DNA of 6,512 nt, from NCBI GenBank assembly GCA_023416855.1, contig JAEZGU010000241.1, positions 1 to 6,512 of the forward strand, in the 5' to 3' direction. Each line of letters opens with the position of its first letter. Position 1 is the first letter of the stretch. The translations under genes and the position numbers were made by a program. The DNA is from Bacillota bacterium (lineage in GTDB: Bacteria; Bacillota; Clostridia; Tissierellales; Sedimentibacteraceae). Of this stretch, positions 1-5,518 are shown piece by piece. The notes under the pieces were generated by a model that ran no database searches, was not told the DNA's origin, and was given only the letters and a program-made list of their open reading frames with translations.

Positions 1-31
1 AAAAAATTCTTAAGTGTATAGGAGAGGGGTT

Positions 32-1162
32 ATGTTTAAGAAAAGTGTTTTACTTACTTTAGTTATTATGAGTGTATTAAGTATTTTTCCTGTAACAGCA
101 GGGGGAAGTATTGCTGATATGCAACAAAAACAAAAGCAAATCGAAAATCAAATAAAAGAACTTCGACAAAAAGCAGATGAACTCAAGGGTCAACAAAAAA
201 GTGTACAGCAGGAAATAGATGCCTTGGATGGTGAAATCAGAGCTTTAAGCTTAGAAGTTGATAGTTATGAGCTTCAAAAAGAAGAAATAACTATGAAAAT
301 AGAAGAATCTAAGCAACAAATTGAACAGTTAAATAATGACATAGACAACAATAATACTATTTTGGAAGACCGTTTGAGAGTAATGTATAAAAACGGAACT
401 GTAGGCTACATGGAAGTAATACTTAAGTCTGAAAATTTAGTAGATGCTTTGACAAGAATGGATATGATTCAACTGATAGTACAAAGCGAAGTTGAACTTT
501 TAAAAAGTATAAACGACCAGAAAATTCAAGTAGAAGCTTTAAAGGAACAGCAGGAAATAAAAAGATTGGAATTAACTGCAGTTATAAATAATCTCAATGC
601 TAAACAAAATGATGTAATGGTTGCTTCTCGTTCAAAAGAAGTATATATGACCAGCTTGCAAAAAGATATTAAGGAAATGCAAAGACAAGAAGCAGCAATG
701 GAAGCTCAATCGAAACAAATTGAAAAAGATATTTTAGCTGCCCAAAGAGCAGTTGAATATGCCGGTGGCGTAATGCTTTGGCCAGTACCGGGACAATACA
801 GGATTACATCAAACTTCGGTGGAAGAGCCGACCCTATAACAGGAGTGTGGTCAAGCCATGGAGGTACTGATATTGCAGCACCTTATGGTACCCCTATAGT
901 AGCTGCCAACAGTGGTGTAGTAATATTTGCCGGATGGCATTATTCTTACGGAAACTATGTAATTATAGATCATGGTGGTGGAATAGCTACACTATATGCA
1001 CATTGCTCTAAGTTATTAGTTACTAATGGACAAGCAGTTAGTAAAGGAGATAGAGTTGCTTTAGTTGGTTCAACAGGATATTCAACAGGAAACCATCTTC
1101 ATTTCGAAGTAAGAATAAATGGAGTTAGAACAGACGCAATGAAATACCTTAAAGGCAATTAA
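32..1162 (+). CDS. Exported coiled-coil M23 peptidase (EnvC/CwlO-like murein hydrolase)
   Basis: Seen: 376 residues with a basic, hydrophobic signal peptide (about 1-23, likely cleaved after VTA). A long Gln/Glu/Lys-rich coiled coil follows (about 27-240), then a C-terminal M23 (LytM) domain (about 248-374). The zinc and catalytic residues are intact: H276 and D280 in HGGTD, H324 in YAH, and H355/H357 in HLHFEV. Family knowledge: such proteins cut peptide cross-bridges in peptidoglycan outside the membrane, and the coiled coil often docks onto FtsEX. Because the zinc ligands are present, I infer an active endopeptidase rather than a degenerate EnvC-type activator. The ATG at 32 is preferred over the in-frame GTG at 14 because GGAGAGGGG (21-29) lies just before it and the signal peptide then starts properly with MFKK. 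The gene ends with tandem stops TAA TAG. In clostridia this type often follows ftsEX, but that side lies outside the window. Confidence 0.93.
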   Translation: MFKKSVLLTLVIMSVLSIFPVTAGGSIADMQQKQKQIENQIKELRQKADELKGQQKSVQQEIDALDGEIRALSLEVDSYELQKEEITMKIEESKQQIEQLNNDIDNNNTILEDRLRVMYKNGTVGYMEVILKSENLVDALTRMDMIQLIVQSEVELLKSINDQKIQVEALKEQQEIKRLELTAVINNLNAKQNDVMVASRSKEVYMTSLQKDIKEMQRQEAAMEAQSKQIEKDILAAQRAVEYAGGVMLWPVPGQYRITSNFGGRADPITGVWSSHGGTDIAAPYGTPIVAANSGVVIFAGWHYSYGNYVIIDHGGGIATLYAHCSKLLVTNGQAVSKGDRVALVGSTGYSTGNHLHFEVRINGVRTDAMKYLKGN

Positions 1163-1176
1163 TAGGCTTGCAGGAA

Positions 1177-1197
1177 GAACTTTTCAACAACCTATGT
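1177..1197 (+). repeat. 3'-UTR repeat copy 1 (after the M23 gene)
   Basis: A GAAC-TTTTC-AACAACCTA-T-GT stretch downstream of the tandem stop of the M23 gene closely matches 4193-4214 downstream of rplT: about 19 of 22 aligned positions, with one indel and two substitutions. Both copies lie between a TAATAGG stop context and an intrinsic terminator. The flanking ATAGG (1162-1166) can pair with CCTAT (1191-1195). Function is unknown. Confidence 0.5.
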
Positions 1198-1214
1198 TAA
1201 TTAAGCGATTATAA

Positions 1215-1240
1215 AAGGACGGCTATGCCGTCCTTATTTT
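1215..1240. terminator. Bidirectional intrinsic terminator
   Basis: A 9-bp perfect stem, AAGGACGGC (1215-1223) with GCCGTCCTT (1227-1235), has a three-base loop. On the + strand TTATTTTAT follows the stem. On the - strand the stem is followed by TTTTATAAT. It therefore serves both converging genes: the M23 peptidase (+) and the FtsH-like protease (-), whose stop codon is at 1239-1241. Confidence 0.87.
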
Positions 1241-2792
1241 ATATTAACGCTTTTTTCTTGTTTTCATTCATTAATTCATCTAATTCATCAGCATTCATGG
1301 TTTCATTTTTCAGTAGATATTCAGCAATTCTCCTGACAGTAGCTTCATTCTCCTTTATTATGTTCAATGAACGCTCATAAGCTTCTTTAGCCATATCTGA
1401 TGCTTCTTCCTTGATGTTATCCAAACAATATTTGAAAAATCTTTCGTCAATGCATGTGTTTTGAGTATTTTTACCCATACCATAGCTGCAGATTATTTCA
1501 TAAATAATATTTGTAGATTCCTTAATATCATTAGAAGCACCTGTAGAAACCTCTCCTATAAAAATTTCTTCTGATGCTCTTCCGGCAAGAAGTACTGTTA
1601 CCTTGTCACAAAGTTCCTTTTTTGTATATAGAAATTTATCTTCAGTTGGAAATTTAAGCACATATCCTAAAGCTTTATCTCTTGGGATAATAGATATTTT
1701 CTGCACCTTATCTATATCAAGTATTTTGGCTGCAACCGCATGACCTGCTTCGTGAAAAGCAACAATTCTTTTCTCTTTGTCTGAAATGGTAGAATGTTTT
1801 ATTTCAAGTCCTGCAGCTATTTTTTCTATAGCAAATTCAAAATTATCTGCATTTATTTTTTTGCTTTTATCCTTAATTGCTTTTAAAGCAGCTTCGTTGG
1901 CGATATTTGCAAGCTGGGCTCCTGAAAAACCGTGAGTTTTTATTGCTATATCCTTCAATTGTACCTTTTTGTCAAGCGGCTTATTTTTAGTATGTACCTC
2001 TAATATTTTAAGCCTGGAATGGTAGTTGGGATTACCCACATATATTTTTCTGTCAAATCGTCCGGGTCTCAGCAGTGCTTCATCAAGTAAATCCATTCTA
2101 TTGGTTGCTGCAACCACGATAACATTACTTGTATTATTAAACCCATCCAATTCAATAAGTAACTGATTTAGTGTTTGGTCTTTTTCGTTGTTGCTTTCAG
2201 TGTTTCTCTTAGCACCTAATGCATCTATTTCATCAATAAAAATAATACTTGGTGCTTCTTTTCTTGCCCTTTCAAATATCATTCTTACACGCTTTGCACC
2301 TACACCTACATATTTTTCTACGAATTCAGAACCGCTTGAGTATATGAATGTAGCTCTTGCCTCACCTGCGATTGCCTTCGCAATCAGAGTTTTACCGGTG
2401 CCGGGAGGACCGTATAAAAGTATGCCTCTTGGCACCTTTGCATCCATAGATTTGTACTTTTCCTCGTTGTTTAAAAAGTCAATTACATCCATTAAGTCAT
2501 CTTTGATTTCTTCTAAGCCCGCCACATCATTAAAACCAATTTGAATTTTAGGTTCTTCTGTTTTCTTTTTTTCAAAGTAGGTAGTAGAACCGACAGTTTC
2601 GTTTGATTCTTCTGCATCCATATTTGTTTCTTCGCTTTTTTTGTTTGTTGTAATCAACCTTACCATGTAATATGCATAAAATAACATAGGTAAAAAAATA
2701 AAAATTGACAATGAATATCTATCTGAAACTATTAAAATAATAATATTGTATATAATAAATGAAATTGCTAAATATAAATATTTATTTTTCAT
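1239..2792 (-). CDS. ftsH: FtsH-type AAA+ zinc metalloprotease, compact form
   Basis: Seen: 517 residues. Two hydrophobic helices (about 5-22 and 27-46) are separated by only about five polar residues. An acidic linker follows, then an AAA+ ATPase with Walker A GPPGTGKT (128-135), pore motif FVEK (157-160), Walker B IIFIDEID (183-190) and second region of homology (about 227-248, arginine-finger candidates R242 and R245). The M41 peptidase domain has HEAGH (347-351) and the third zinc-ligand Asp in STGASND (D422). All catalytic residues are intact. Family: membrane-anchored ATP-driven degradation of membrane and regulatory proteins. Canonical FtsH is about 600-650 residues with roughly 70 residues outside the membrane; these are absent here, so this may be a paralogue rather than the housekeeping copy, which usually sits by tilS/hpt. 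The ATG at 2790-2792 is preceded by GGAGG (2797-2801). The gene is divergent from infC. The C terminus after YGMG (437-440) departs from canonical sequence. Confidence 0.93.
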   Translation of the reverse strand: MKNKYLYLAISFIIYNIIILIVSDRYSLSIFIFLPMLFYAYYMVRLITTNKKSEETNMDAEESNETVGSTTYFEKKKTEEPKIQIGFNDVAGLEEIKDDLMDVIDFLNNEEKYKSMDAKVPRGILLYGPPGTGKTLIAKAIAGEARATFIYSSGSEFVEKYVGVGAKRVRMIFERARKEAPSIIFIDEIDALGAKRNTESNNEKDQTLNQLLIELDGFNNTSNVIVVAATNRMDLLDEALLRPGRFDRKIYVGNPNYHSRLKILEVHTKNKPLDKKVQLKDIAIKTHGFSGAQLANIANEAALKAIKDKSKKINADNFEFAIEKIAAGLEIKHSTISDKEKRIVAFHEAGHAVAAKILDIDKVQKISIIPRDKALGYVLKFPTEDKFLYTKKELCDKVTVLLAGRASEEIFIGEVSTGASNDIKESTNIIYEIICSYGMGKNTQNTCIDERFFKYCLDNIKEEASDMAKEAYERSLNIIKENEATVRRIAEYLLKNETMNADELDELMNENKKKALI

Positions 2793-2841
2793 ATATCCTC
2801 CTATGGCAGAAAATTATTTTTTATGATATAATTATCTTTAC

Positions 2842-2860
2842 CATAACGGAAAAAGTTATG
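2842..2860. repeat. Inverted repeat CATAAC-N7-GTTATG in the divergent intergenic region
   Basis: CATAAC (2842-2847) and GTTATG (2855-2860) form a perfect 6-bp inverted repeat with a 7-base spacer. It lies between the FtsH-like start and the infC promoter. It could be an operator for either gene or a chance feature of AT-rich DNA. I saw no convincing sigma-A promoter for the protease gene; the best -10-like hexamer on the - strand is GATAAT, with a poor -35. Confidence 0.4.
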
Positions 2861-2881
2861 ACATTTTAAAAATAAAAATGT
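2861..2881. repeat. Inverted repeat ACATTTT-N7-AAAATGT next to the infC -35 box
   Basis: ACATTTT (2861-2867) and AAAATGT (2875-2881) form a perfect 7-bp inverted repeat, again with a 7-base spacer. It directly follows the CATAAC repeat and ends two bases before the TTGACA box of the infC promoter. A protein bound here would touch the promoter. The arms are AT-rich, so significance is uncertain. Confidence 0.4.
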
Positions 2882-2882
2882 G

Positions 2883-2911
2883 TTGACATTTATTGTTATG
2901 TTGTATATACT
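2883..2911 (+). promoter_or_regulatory. Sigma-A promoter of the infC-rpmI-rplT operon
   Basis: TTGACA (2883-2888) is a perfect -35 box. A 17-bp spacer and TATACT (2906-2911; five of six bases match TATAAT) follow. Transcription should start at about 2917-2920, giving a 5' leader of about 167 bases before infC. Confidence 0.88.
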
Positions 2912-2917
2912 TTAGTA

Positions 2918-3045
2918 GTATTCAAAGAAGAAGTAACCGCTTCTCACCTTATGGCGTTTTTTCAAACTGTTAGTAGGGTTATAAATAAATGCAATTATTA
3001 ATTTGTATTATTTTAAGATAGCGGTGATAAGGCTGTCTTTTTTTT
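2918..3045 (+). ncRNA. L20-type ribosomal protein leader (infC operon attenuator)
   Basis: A transcribed leader lies between the infC promoter and infC, ending in an intrinsic terminator. Elements seen: hairpin AGAAG (2929-2933)/CTTCT (2940-2944); hairpin AATGCAA (2988-2994)/TTGTATT (3003-3009); terminator stem (3015-3039). Two leader segments also complement the terminator: ACCGC (2936-2940) with GCGGT (3021-3025), and CCTTAT (2947-2952) with ATAAGG (3027-3032). In Bacillus, bL20 binds the infC leader and promotes premature termination; position and layout here match that mechanism. Assignment to the L20-leader family rests on position, layout and remembered sequence, not on a covariance search. 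Confidence 0.75.
3015..3045 (+). terminator. Leader attenuator terminator upstream of infC
   Basis: Stem AAGATAGC (3015-3022) pairs with GCTGTCTT (3032-3039), including one G-T pair, with a nine-base loop. A run of eight T (3038-3045) follows. It lies inside the leader, about 40 bases before infC, so it must be bypassed for the operon to be expressed. That is the expected arrangement for transcription attenuation. Confidence 0.85.
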
Positions 3046-3075
3046 ATGAATTGTCACTATATTAAACCATTAATT

Positions 3076-3091
3076 GGAGGTGTAAATTATT
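3076..3091 (+). promoter_or_regulatory. infC ribosome binding site and ATT start
   Basis: GGAGG (3076-3080) is followed by an in-frame TAA stop (3083-3085) and then ATT ATT AAG GAA. No ATG, GTG or TTG occurs in frame between that stop and codon 48, although all the codons between encode typical IF3 sequence. Initiation must therefore use an ATT codon at 3086 (5 bases after GGAGG) or 3089 (8 bases after). Confidence 0.85.
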
Positions 3092-3595
3092 AAGGAACTT
3101 CAAATCAACGAACAAATTCGTGAAAAGGAAGTAAGAGTCATTGACTCTGATGGAACTCAATTAGGAGTTATAAGTACAAAGGAAGCATTAAAAATTGCTG
3201 AGGGCAAGAAATTAGATTTAGTTGTTGTGTCCCCAAACGCAGAGCCACCTGTGTGTAGAATAATGAACTACGGTAAATACAAATATGCACAGGCAAAGAA
3301 AGAAAAGGAATCAAAGAAAAAACAACAGGTTATCAATGTTAAAGAAATCAGAATGACTCCAAACATTGAGGATCACGATTTGGCTGTAAAGGCAAAAAAT
3401 GCGTCTAAGTTTCTAAAAGACGGAGATAGAGTAAAAGTTGTTGTTCGTTTTAGAGGTAGAGAGCTTGGACATATGGAAGTAGGAAAAGAAGTGCTGATGC
3501 AATTTGCAGAGTTAACATCAGAATATTCTGTAATAGATAAGCAACCACTAATAGAAGGCAAAAACATGACTATGTTTTTAGTGCCTAAAAAATAA
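3086..3595 (+). CDS. infC: Translation initiation factor IF-3 (ATT start)
   Basis: IF3 binds the 30S subunit, blocks premature 50S joining and checks the start codon and initiator tRNA. From ATT at 3086 the product is 169 residues, beginning M-I-K-E-L-Q-I-N-E-Q as IF3 proteins do. The N-terminal domain spans about 1-70 (with PNAEPPVCRIMNYGKY), the Lys/Glu-rich linker about 70-82, and the C-terminal 30S-binding domain about 83-169 (KEIRM, FRGRELGH, ending in FLVPKK). A start at the in-frame GTG 3227 would delete most of the N domain and is wrong. Rare ATT starts are known in infC (AUU in E. coli), where IF3 discriminates against its own start codon, so translational self-regulation is likely in addition to the leader. 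First gene of the operon; rpmI follows after 18 bases. The choice between ATT 3086 and ATT 3089 is open. Confidence 0.95.
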   Translation: MIKELQINEQIREKEVRVIDSDGTQLGVISTKEALKIAEGKKLDLVVVSPNAEPPVCRIMNYGKYKYAQAKKEKESKKKQQVINVKEIRMTPNIEDHDLAVKAKNASKFLKDGDRVKVVVRFRGRELGHMEVGKEVLMQFAELTSEYSVIDKQPLIEGKNMTMFLVPKK

Positions 3596-3613
3596 CATTA
3601 AGGAGGAACTGTT

Positions 3614-3808
3614 ATGCCAAAATTAAAAACTAACAGATCAGCAGCAAAAAGATTTAAGAAAACAGGAAGTGGTCAAATTAAAAGATCACAAGCCGGTAAA
3701 AACCATTTTACAGGAAAAAAAGCTTCTAAATCAATAAGAAGTTTAAGAAAGAGCACATTAGTTTCAAGTGCAGATTTGGATAGAATCAGCAAGATATTAC
3801 CATACTAA
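3614..3808 (+). CDS. rpmI: 50S ribosomal protein bL35
   Basis: 64 residues, strongly basic, with the bL35 pattern: MPKLKTNRSAAKRFKKTGSG at the N terminus, then KRSQAGKNHF and KSIRSLRKST. bL35 is a structural protein of the large ribosomal subunit. AAGGAGG (3600-3606) lies seven bases before the ATG. It sits between infC and rplT as in most bacteria. Expression is set by the shared promoter and leader, and in other bacteria it is coupled to bL20 control. It ends with tandem TAA TAG stops (3806-3811). Confidence 0.97.
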   Translation: MPKLKTNRSAAKRFKKTGSGQIKRSQAGKNHFTGKKASKSIRSLRKSTLVSSADLDRISKILPY

Positions 3809-3835
3809 TAGGATTAGTCACAGGAGGAAAATTAA

Positions 3836-4183
3836 ATGGCAAGAGTTAAAAGAGCCGTAAATGCTAAGAAAAATCATAGAAAAATATTGAAACTTGCTAA
3901 AGGTTACTACGGAGCAAAGAGTAAATTATATAAAACAGCAAATCAAGCAGTTATGAAGTCACTTTCATACGCATATGTAGGAAGAAAGTTAAGAAAAAGA
4001 GAATTCAGACAACTTTGGATAGCAAGAATTAATGCTGCTGCAAGACAAAATGGTTTATCTTACAGCAAATTTATAAACGCTTTAAAACAAAATAACATTG
4101 AAATCAACAGAAAAATGTTATCAGAAATGGCTATATACGATCCAGCTGGCTTTACAAGTTTAGTGGAACAAGTAAGAGCATAA
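3836..4183 (+). CDS. rplT: 50S ribosomal protein bL20
   Basis: 115 residues, basic, matching bL20 over its whole length: MARVKRAVNAKKNHRKILK, GYYGAKSKLYKTA, YAYVGRKLRKREFRQLWIARINAAAR, and C-terminal NRKMLSEMAIYDPAGF. bL20 binds 23S rRNA early in 50S assembly and is the autogenous repressor of this operon in studied bacteria. In Firmicutes it acts on the leader RNA, which fits the attenuator at 3015-3045. AGGAGG (3822-3827) lies eight bases before the ATG. Last gene before the strong terminator, ending in tandem TAA TAG stops. Confidence 0.97.
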   Translation: MARVKRAVNAKKNHRKILKLAKGYYGAKSKLYKTANQAVMKSLSYAYVGRKLRKREFRQLWIARINAAARQNGLSYSKFINALKQNNIEINRKMLSEMAIYDPAGFTSLVEQVRA

Positions 4184-4192
4184 TAGGTCGCT

Positions 4193-4214
4193 GAACATTT
4201 TGAACAACCTAAGT
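4193..4214 (+). repeat. 3'-UTR repeat copy 2 (after rplT)
   Basis: A GAACATTTTG-AACAACCTA-A-GT stretch matches 1177-1197 at about 19 of 22 aligned positions. It sits between the rplT stop codons and the terminator. The flanking TAGGT (4184-4188) complements ACCTA (4207-4211), so the element may be held in a weak stem with a loop of about 18 bases. Function is unknown. Confidence 0.5.
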
Positions 4215-4218
4215 ATAG

Positions 4219-4243
4219 AGACTGTATTTACAGTCTTTTTTTT
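4219..4243 (+). terminator. Intrinsic terminator of the infC-rpmI-rplT operon
   Basis: AGACTGTA (4219-4226) pairs perfectly with TACAGTCT (4229-4236); in practice the loop is probably ATTT or larger. A run of eight T (4236-4243) follows. This is a strong rho-independent terminator separating the ribosomal protein operon from the methyltransferase gene. Confidence 0.9.
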
Positions 4244-4347
4244 ATGGTGCAACCACTGTCTAACGCAAATAAATTTAATGCATTCCCTTGCGAAAAGTGT
4301 TATTATATTTAAAAATACTATTATTAATAATTGATAAGAAGGTTATT

Positions 4348-5142
4348 ATGGATATTATAAAAAGTAAAGATAACAGTAAAATTAAATATATTCGTTCTCT
4401 TAGTACTAAAAAGAAACGTGATGAAGAAAATGTCTTTATAGTTGAAGGAATTAAGTTTGTAAATGAAGCAATAAACGAAAAAGCGAATATAATATATTTA
4501 TTATTCAGTGAATCTTCATTAAATAAAACTGATATAAATGAATTGTACAATTTTTCTTTGAAATCCGGTATTGATAATTATGTTTGCGATGATAACATAT
4601 TTAACAGTATCAGTGATACTATTAATGCTCAAGGCGTTATTGCGGTGGTAGAAAAGAAAAAACATGAAGAAAATAACCTGTTGAAAAATTGTAGATTCAT
4701 AGTTATGTGTGATAGAATTCAAGATCCGGGCAACTTAGGAACGATTATAAGAACATCAGATGCTTTTGGGCCTGCAGCAGTAATTTTAAATAAAGGTTGT
4801 GTTGATATCTATAATCCTAAGGTGGTAAGAGCTACTGCTGGTGCAATTTTTAGAGTTCCTTTTGTTTATATAGATTCTGACATTGAGTTTATAGCAACTT
4901 TAAATAACCATGGATATAAAATTATATCAACAGTGGTTGACTCAGATAATTCATTTGATGATATTGATGAAGAAAATAAAATATGTGTGGTAATAGGTAA
5001 TGAAGGTCAGGGAGTTTCCCGGGAAATTGTAGAAAGCTCACATATGAATATAACAATAAGAATGCCCGGAAGAGCTGAATCATTAAATGCTTCAATAGCA
5101 GCAGGCATATGTATTTATGAAATCCGAAAAAAACTGTTGTAA
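4348..5142 (+). CDS. SpoU/TrmH-family RNA 2'-O-methyltransferase
   Basis: 264 residues. The N-terminal substrate-binding domain (about 1-100) has SKDNSKIKYIRSL and a VFIVEG motif typical of SpoU proteins. The C-terminal SPOUT (trefoil-knot) domain carries motif 1 (DRIQDPGNLGTIIRTSDAFG, 122-141, with N129 and R135), motif 2 (VVIGNEGQGVS, 214-224) and motif 3 (IRMPGRAESLNASIAAG, 237-253). Family: transfer of a methyl group from S-adenosylmethionine to a ribose 2'-OH in rRNA or tRNA; the exact target cannot be read from the sequence. It resembles B. subtilis YsgA and RlmB-like proteins, which often lie beside rplT or pheS. The start is ATG 4348, with AAGAAGG (4336-4342) five bases before it; an in-frame TTG at 4288 has no binding site and adds residues unlike the family. 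No clear terminator follows, so read-through to the next gene is possible. Confidence 0.93.
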   Translation: MDIIKSKDNSKIKYIRSLSTKKKRDEENVFIVEGIKFVNEAINEKANIIYLLFSESSLNKTDINELYNFSLKSGIDNYVCDDNIFNSISDTINAQGVIAVVEKKKHEENNLLKNCRFIVMCDRIQDPGNLGTIIRTSDAFGPAAVILNKGCVDIYNPKVVRATAGAIFRVPFVYIDSDIEFIATLNNHGYKIISTVVDSDNSFDDIDEENKICVVIGNEGQGVSREIVESSHMNITIRMPGRAESLNASIAAGICIYEIRKKLL

Positions 5143-5217
5143 AATAAAATTATTTCTTGTATATCAATTTATCTTAATGAGAATAATATATAAATGGTTA
5201 ATCATGGAAAATCAATA

Positions 5218-5246
5218 GTGACATTTAAACATTACTAATATATAAT
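5218..5246 (+). promoter_or_regulatory. Sigma-A promoter of the small membrane protein gene
   Basis: GTGACA (5218-5223, five of six to TTGACA), a 17-bp spacer and a perfect TATAAT (5241-5246). The predicted start at about 5253 gives a leader of about 28 bases. This is the only strong promoter I see in the 138 bases between the methyltransferase stop and the next gene. Confidence 0.75.
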
Positions 5247-5280
5247 ATATGTAATAGTTCTAAGAGGAAGGTAGAGGGTA

Positions 5281-5499
5281 ATGAATAAATTGTTTAAAAA
5301 AATTATTTCACATAAGACAGATTTTAAGCCTACTGATTGCATAATATATTTATTTTTTTCTATTATATTTGTTCTGTTTTTAAAAAATAAATTTAACGAT
5401 TTAGAAAATGGAGTAATTATTGGCATATCAATTCTTTGTGCATTTATTGTTACTTTGCTGTATAGAATTTATAAAAGTAGAAAAATGAGCTATAAATAA
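5281..5499 (+). CDS. Small two-helix membrane protein, unknown function
   Basis: 72 residues, not recognised. It has a basic N terminus (MNKLFKKIISHK), a hydrophobic helix at about 20-35, a short polar turn (KNKFNDLENG), a second helix at about 44-61 and a basic tail (YRIYKSRKMSYK). The charge pattern predicts a membrane hairpin with both ends in the cytoplasm. Purine-rich AGAGGAAGG (5263-5271) and AGAGGG (5273-5278) precede the ATG, and a good sigma-A promoter lies upstream. It converges on the 131-residue gene; its last codons form part of their shared terminator stem. Small two-helix proteins of this kind are often immunity proteins beside bacteriocin genes, which would suit the neighbours, but this is inference from size, topology and position only. 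A reading frame on the opposite strand over the same bases lacks a ribosome binding site. Confidence 0.72.
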   Translation: MNKLFKKIISHKTDFKPTDCIIYLFFSIIFVLFLKNKFNDLENGVIIGISILCAFIVTLLYRIYKSRKMSYK

Positions 5500-5513
5500 A
5501 TAGCTCATTTTTC
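5481..5513. terminator. Bidirectional terminator between convergent small genes
   Basis: A 13-bp perfect stem (5481-5493 with 5500-5512) has the loop AAATAA and a GAGCTAT/ATAGCTC core flanked by A5 on the left and T5 on the right. It gives a U-tract to transcripts on both strands. The left arm and loop lie inside the last codons and stop of the 72-residue gene; the stop of the 131-residue gene is six bases to the right. Confidence 0.87.
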
Positions 5514-5518
5514 TGTTA

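Noticed and set aside
14..31. GTG start at 14 for the M23 peptidase
   Set aside because: It overlaps the ribosome binding site of the ATG at 32 and puts extra residues (MYRRGV) before a well-formed signal peptide.
2188..2544. 118-codon + strand frame
   Set aside because: It lies opposite the highly conserved ATPase domain of the FtsH-like gene and has no protein signature of its own.
3373..3567. 64-codon - strand frame inside infC
   Set aside because: Antisense shadow of conserved IF3 sequence, with no recognisable protein signature.
4288..4347. TTG start at 4288 for the methyltransferase
   Set aside because: No ribosome binding site, and the extra 20 residues do not match the family. ATG 4348 has AAGAAGG before it and a family-like N terminus.
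4245..4347. Possible promoter for the methyltransferase gene (TTGCGA at 4288, TATTAT at 4301)
   Set aside because: The spacing between the boxes is wrong (7 bp) and no other pair fits, so I do not call a promoter.
4275..4550. 91-codon - strand frame
   Set aside because: It overlaps the conserved start of the methyltransferase gene; its hydrophobic look comes from AT-rich antisense sequence.
4519..4722. 67-codon - strand frame
   Set aside because: It lies entirely inside the methyltransferase gene on the opposite strand, with no supporting signal.
5235..5426. 63-codon - strand frame
   Set aside because: It is antisense to the 72-residue gene and its promoter, and has no ribosome binding site; the + strand frame has both signals.
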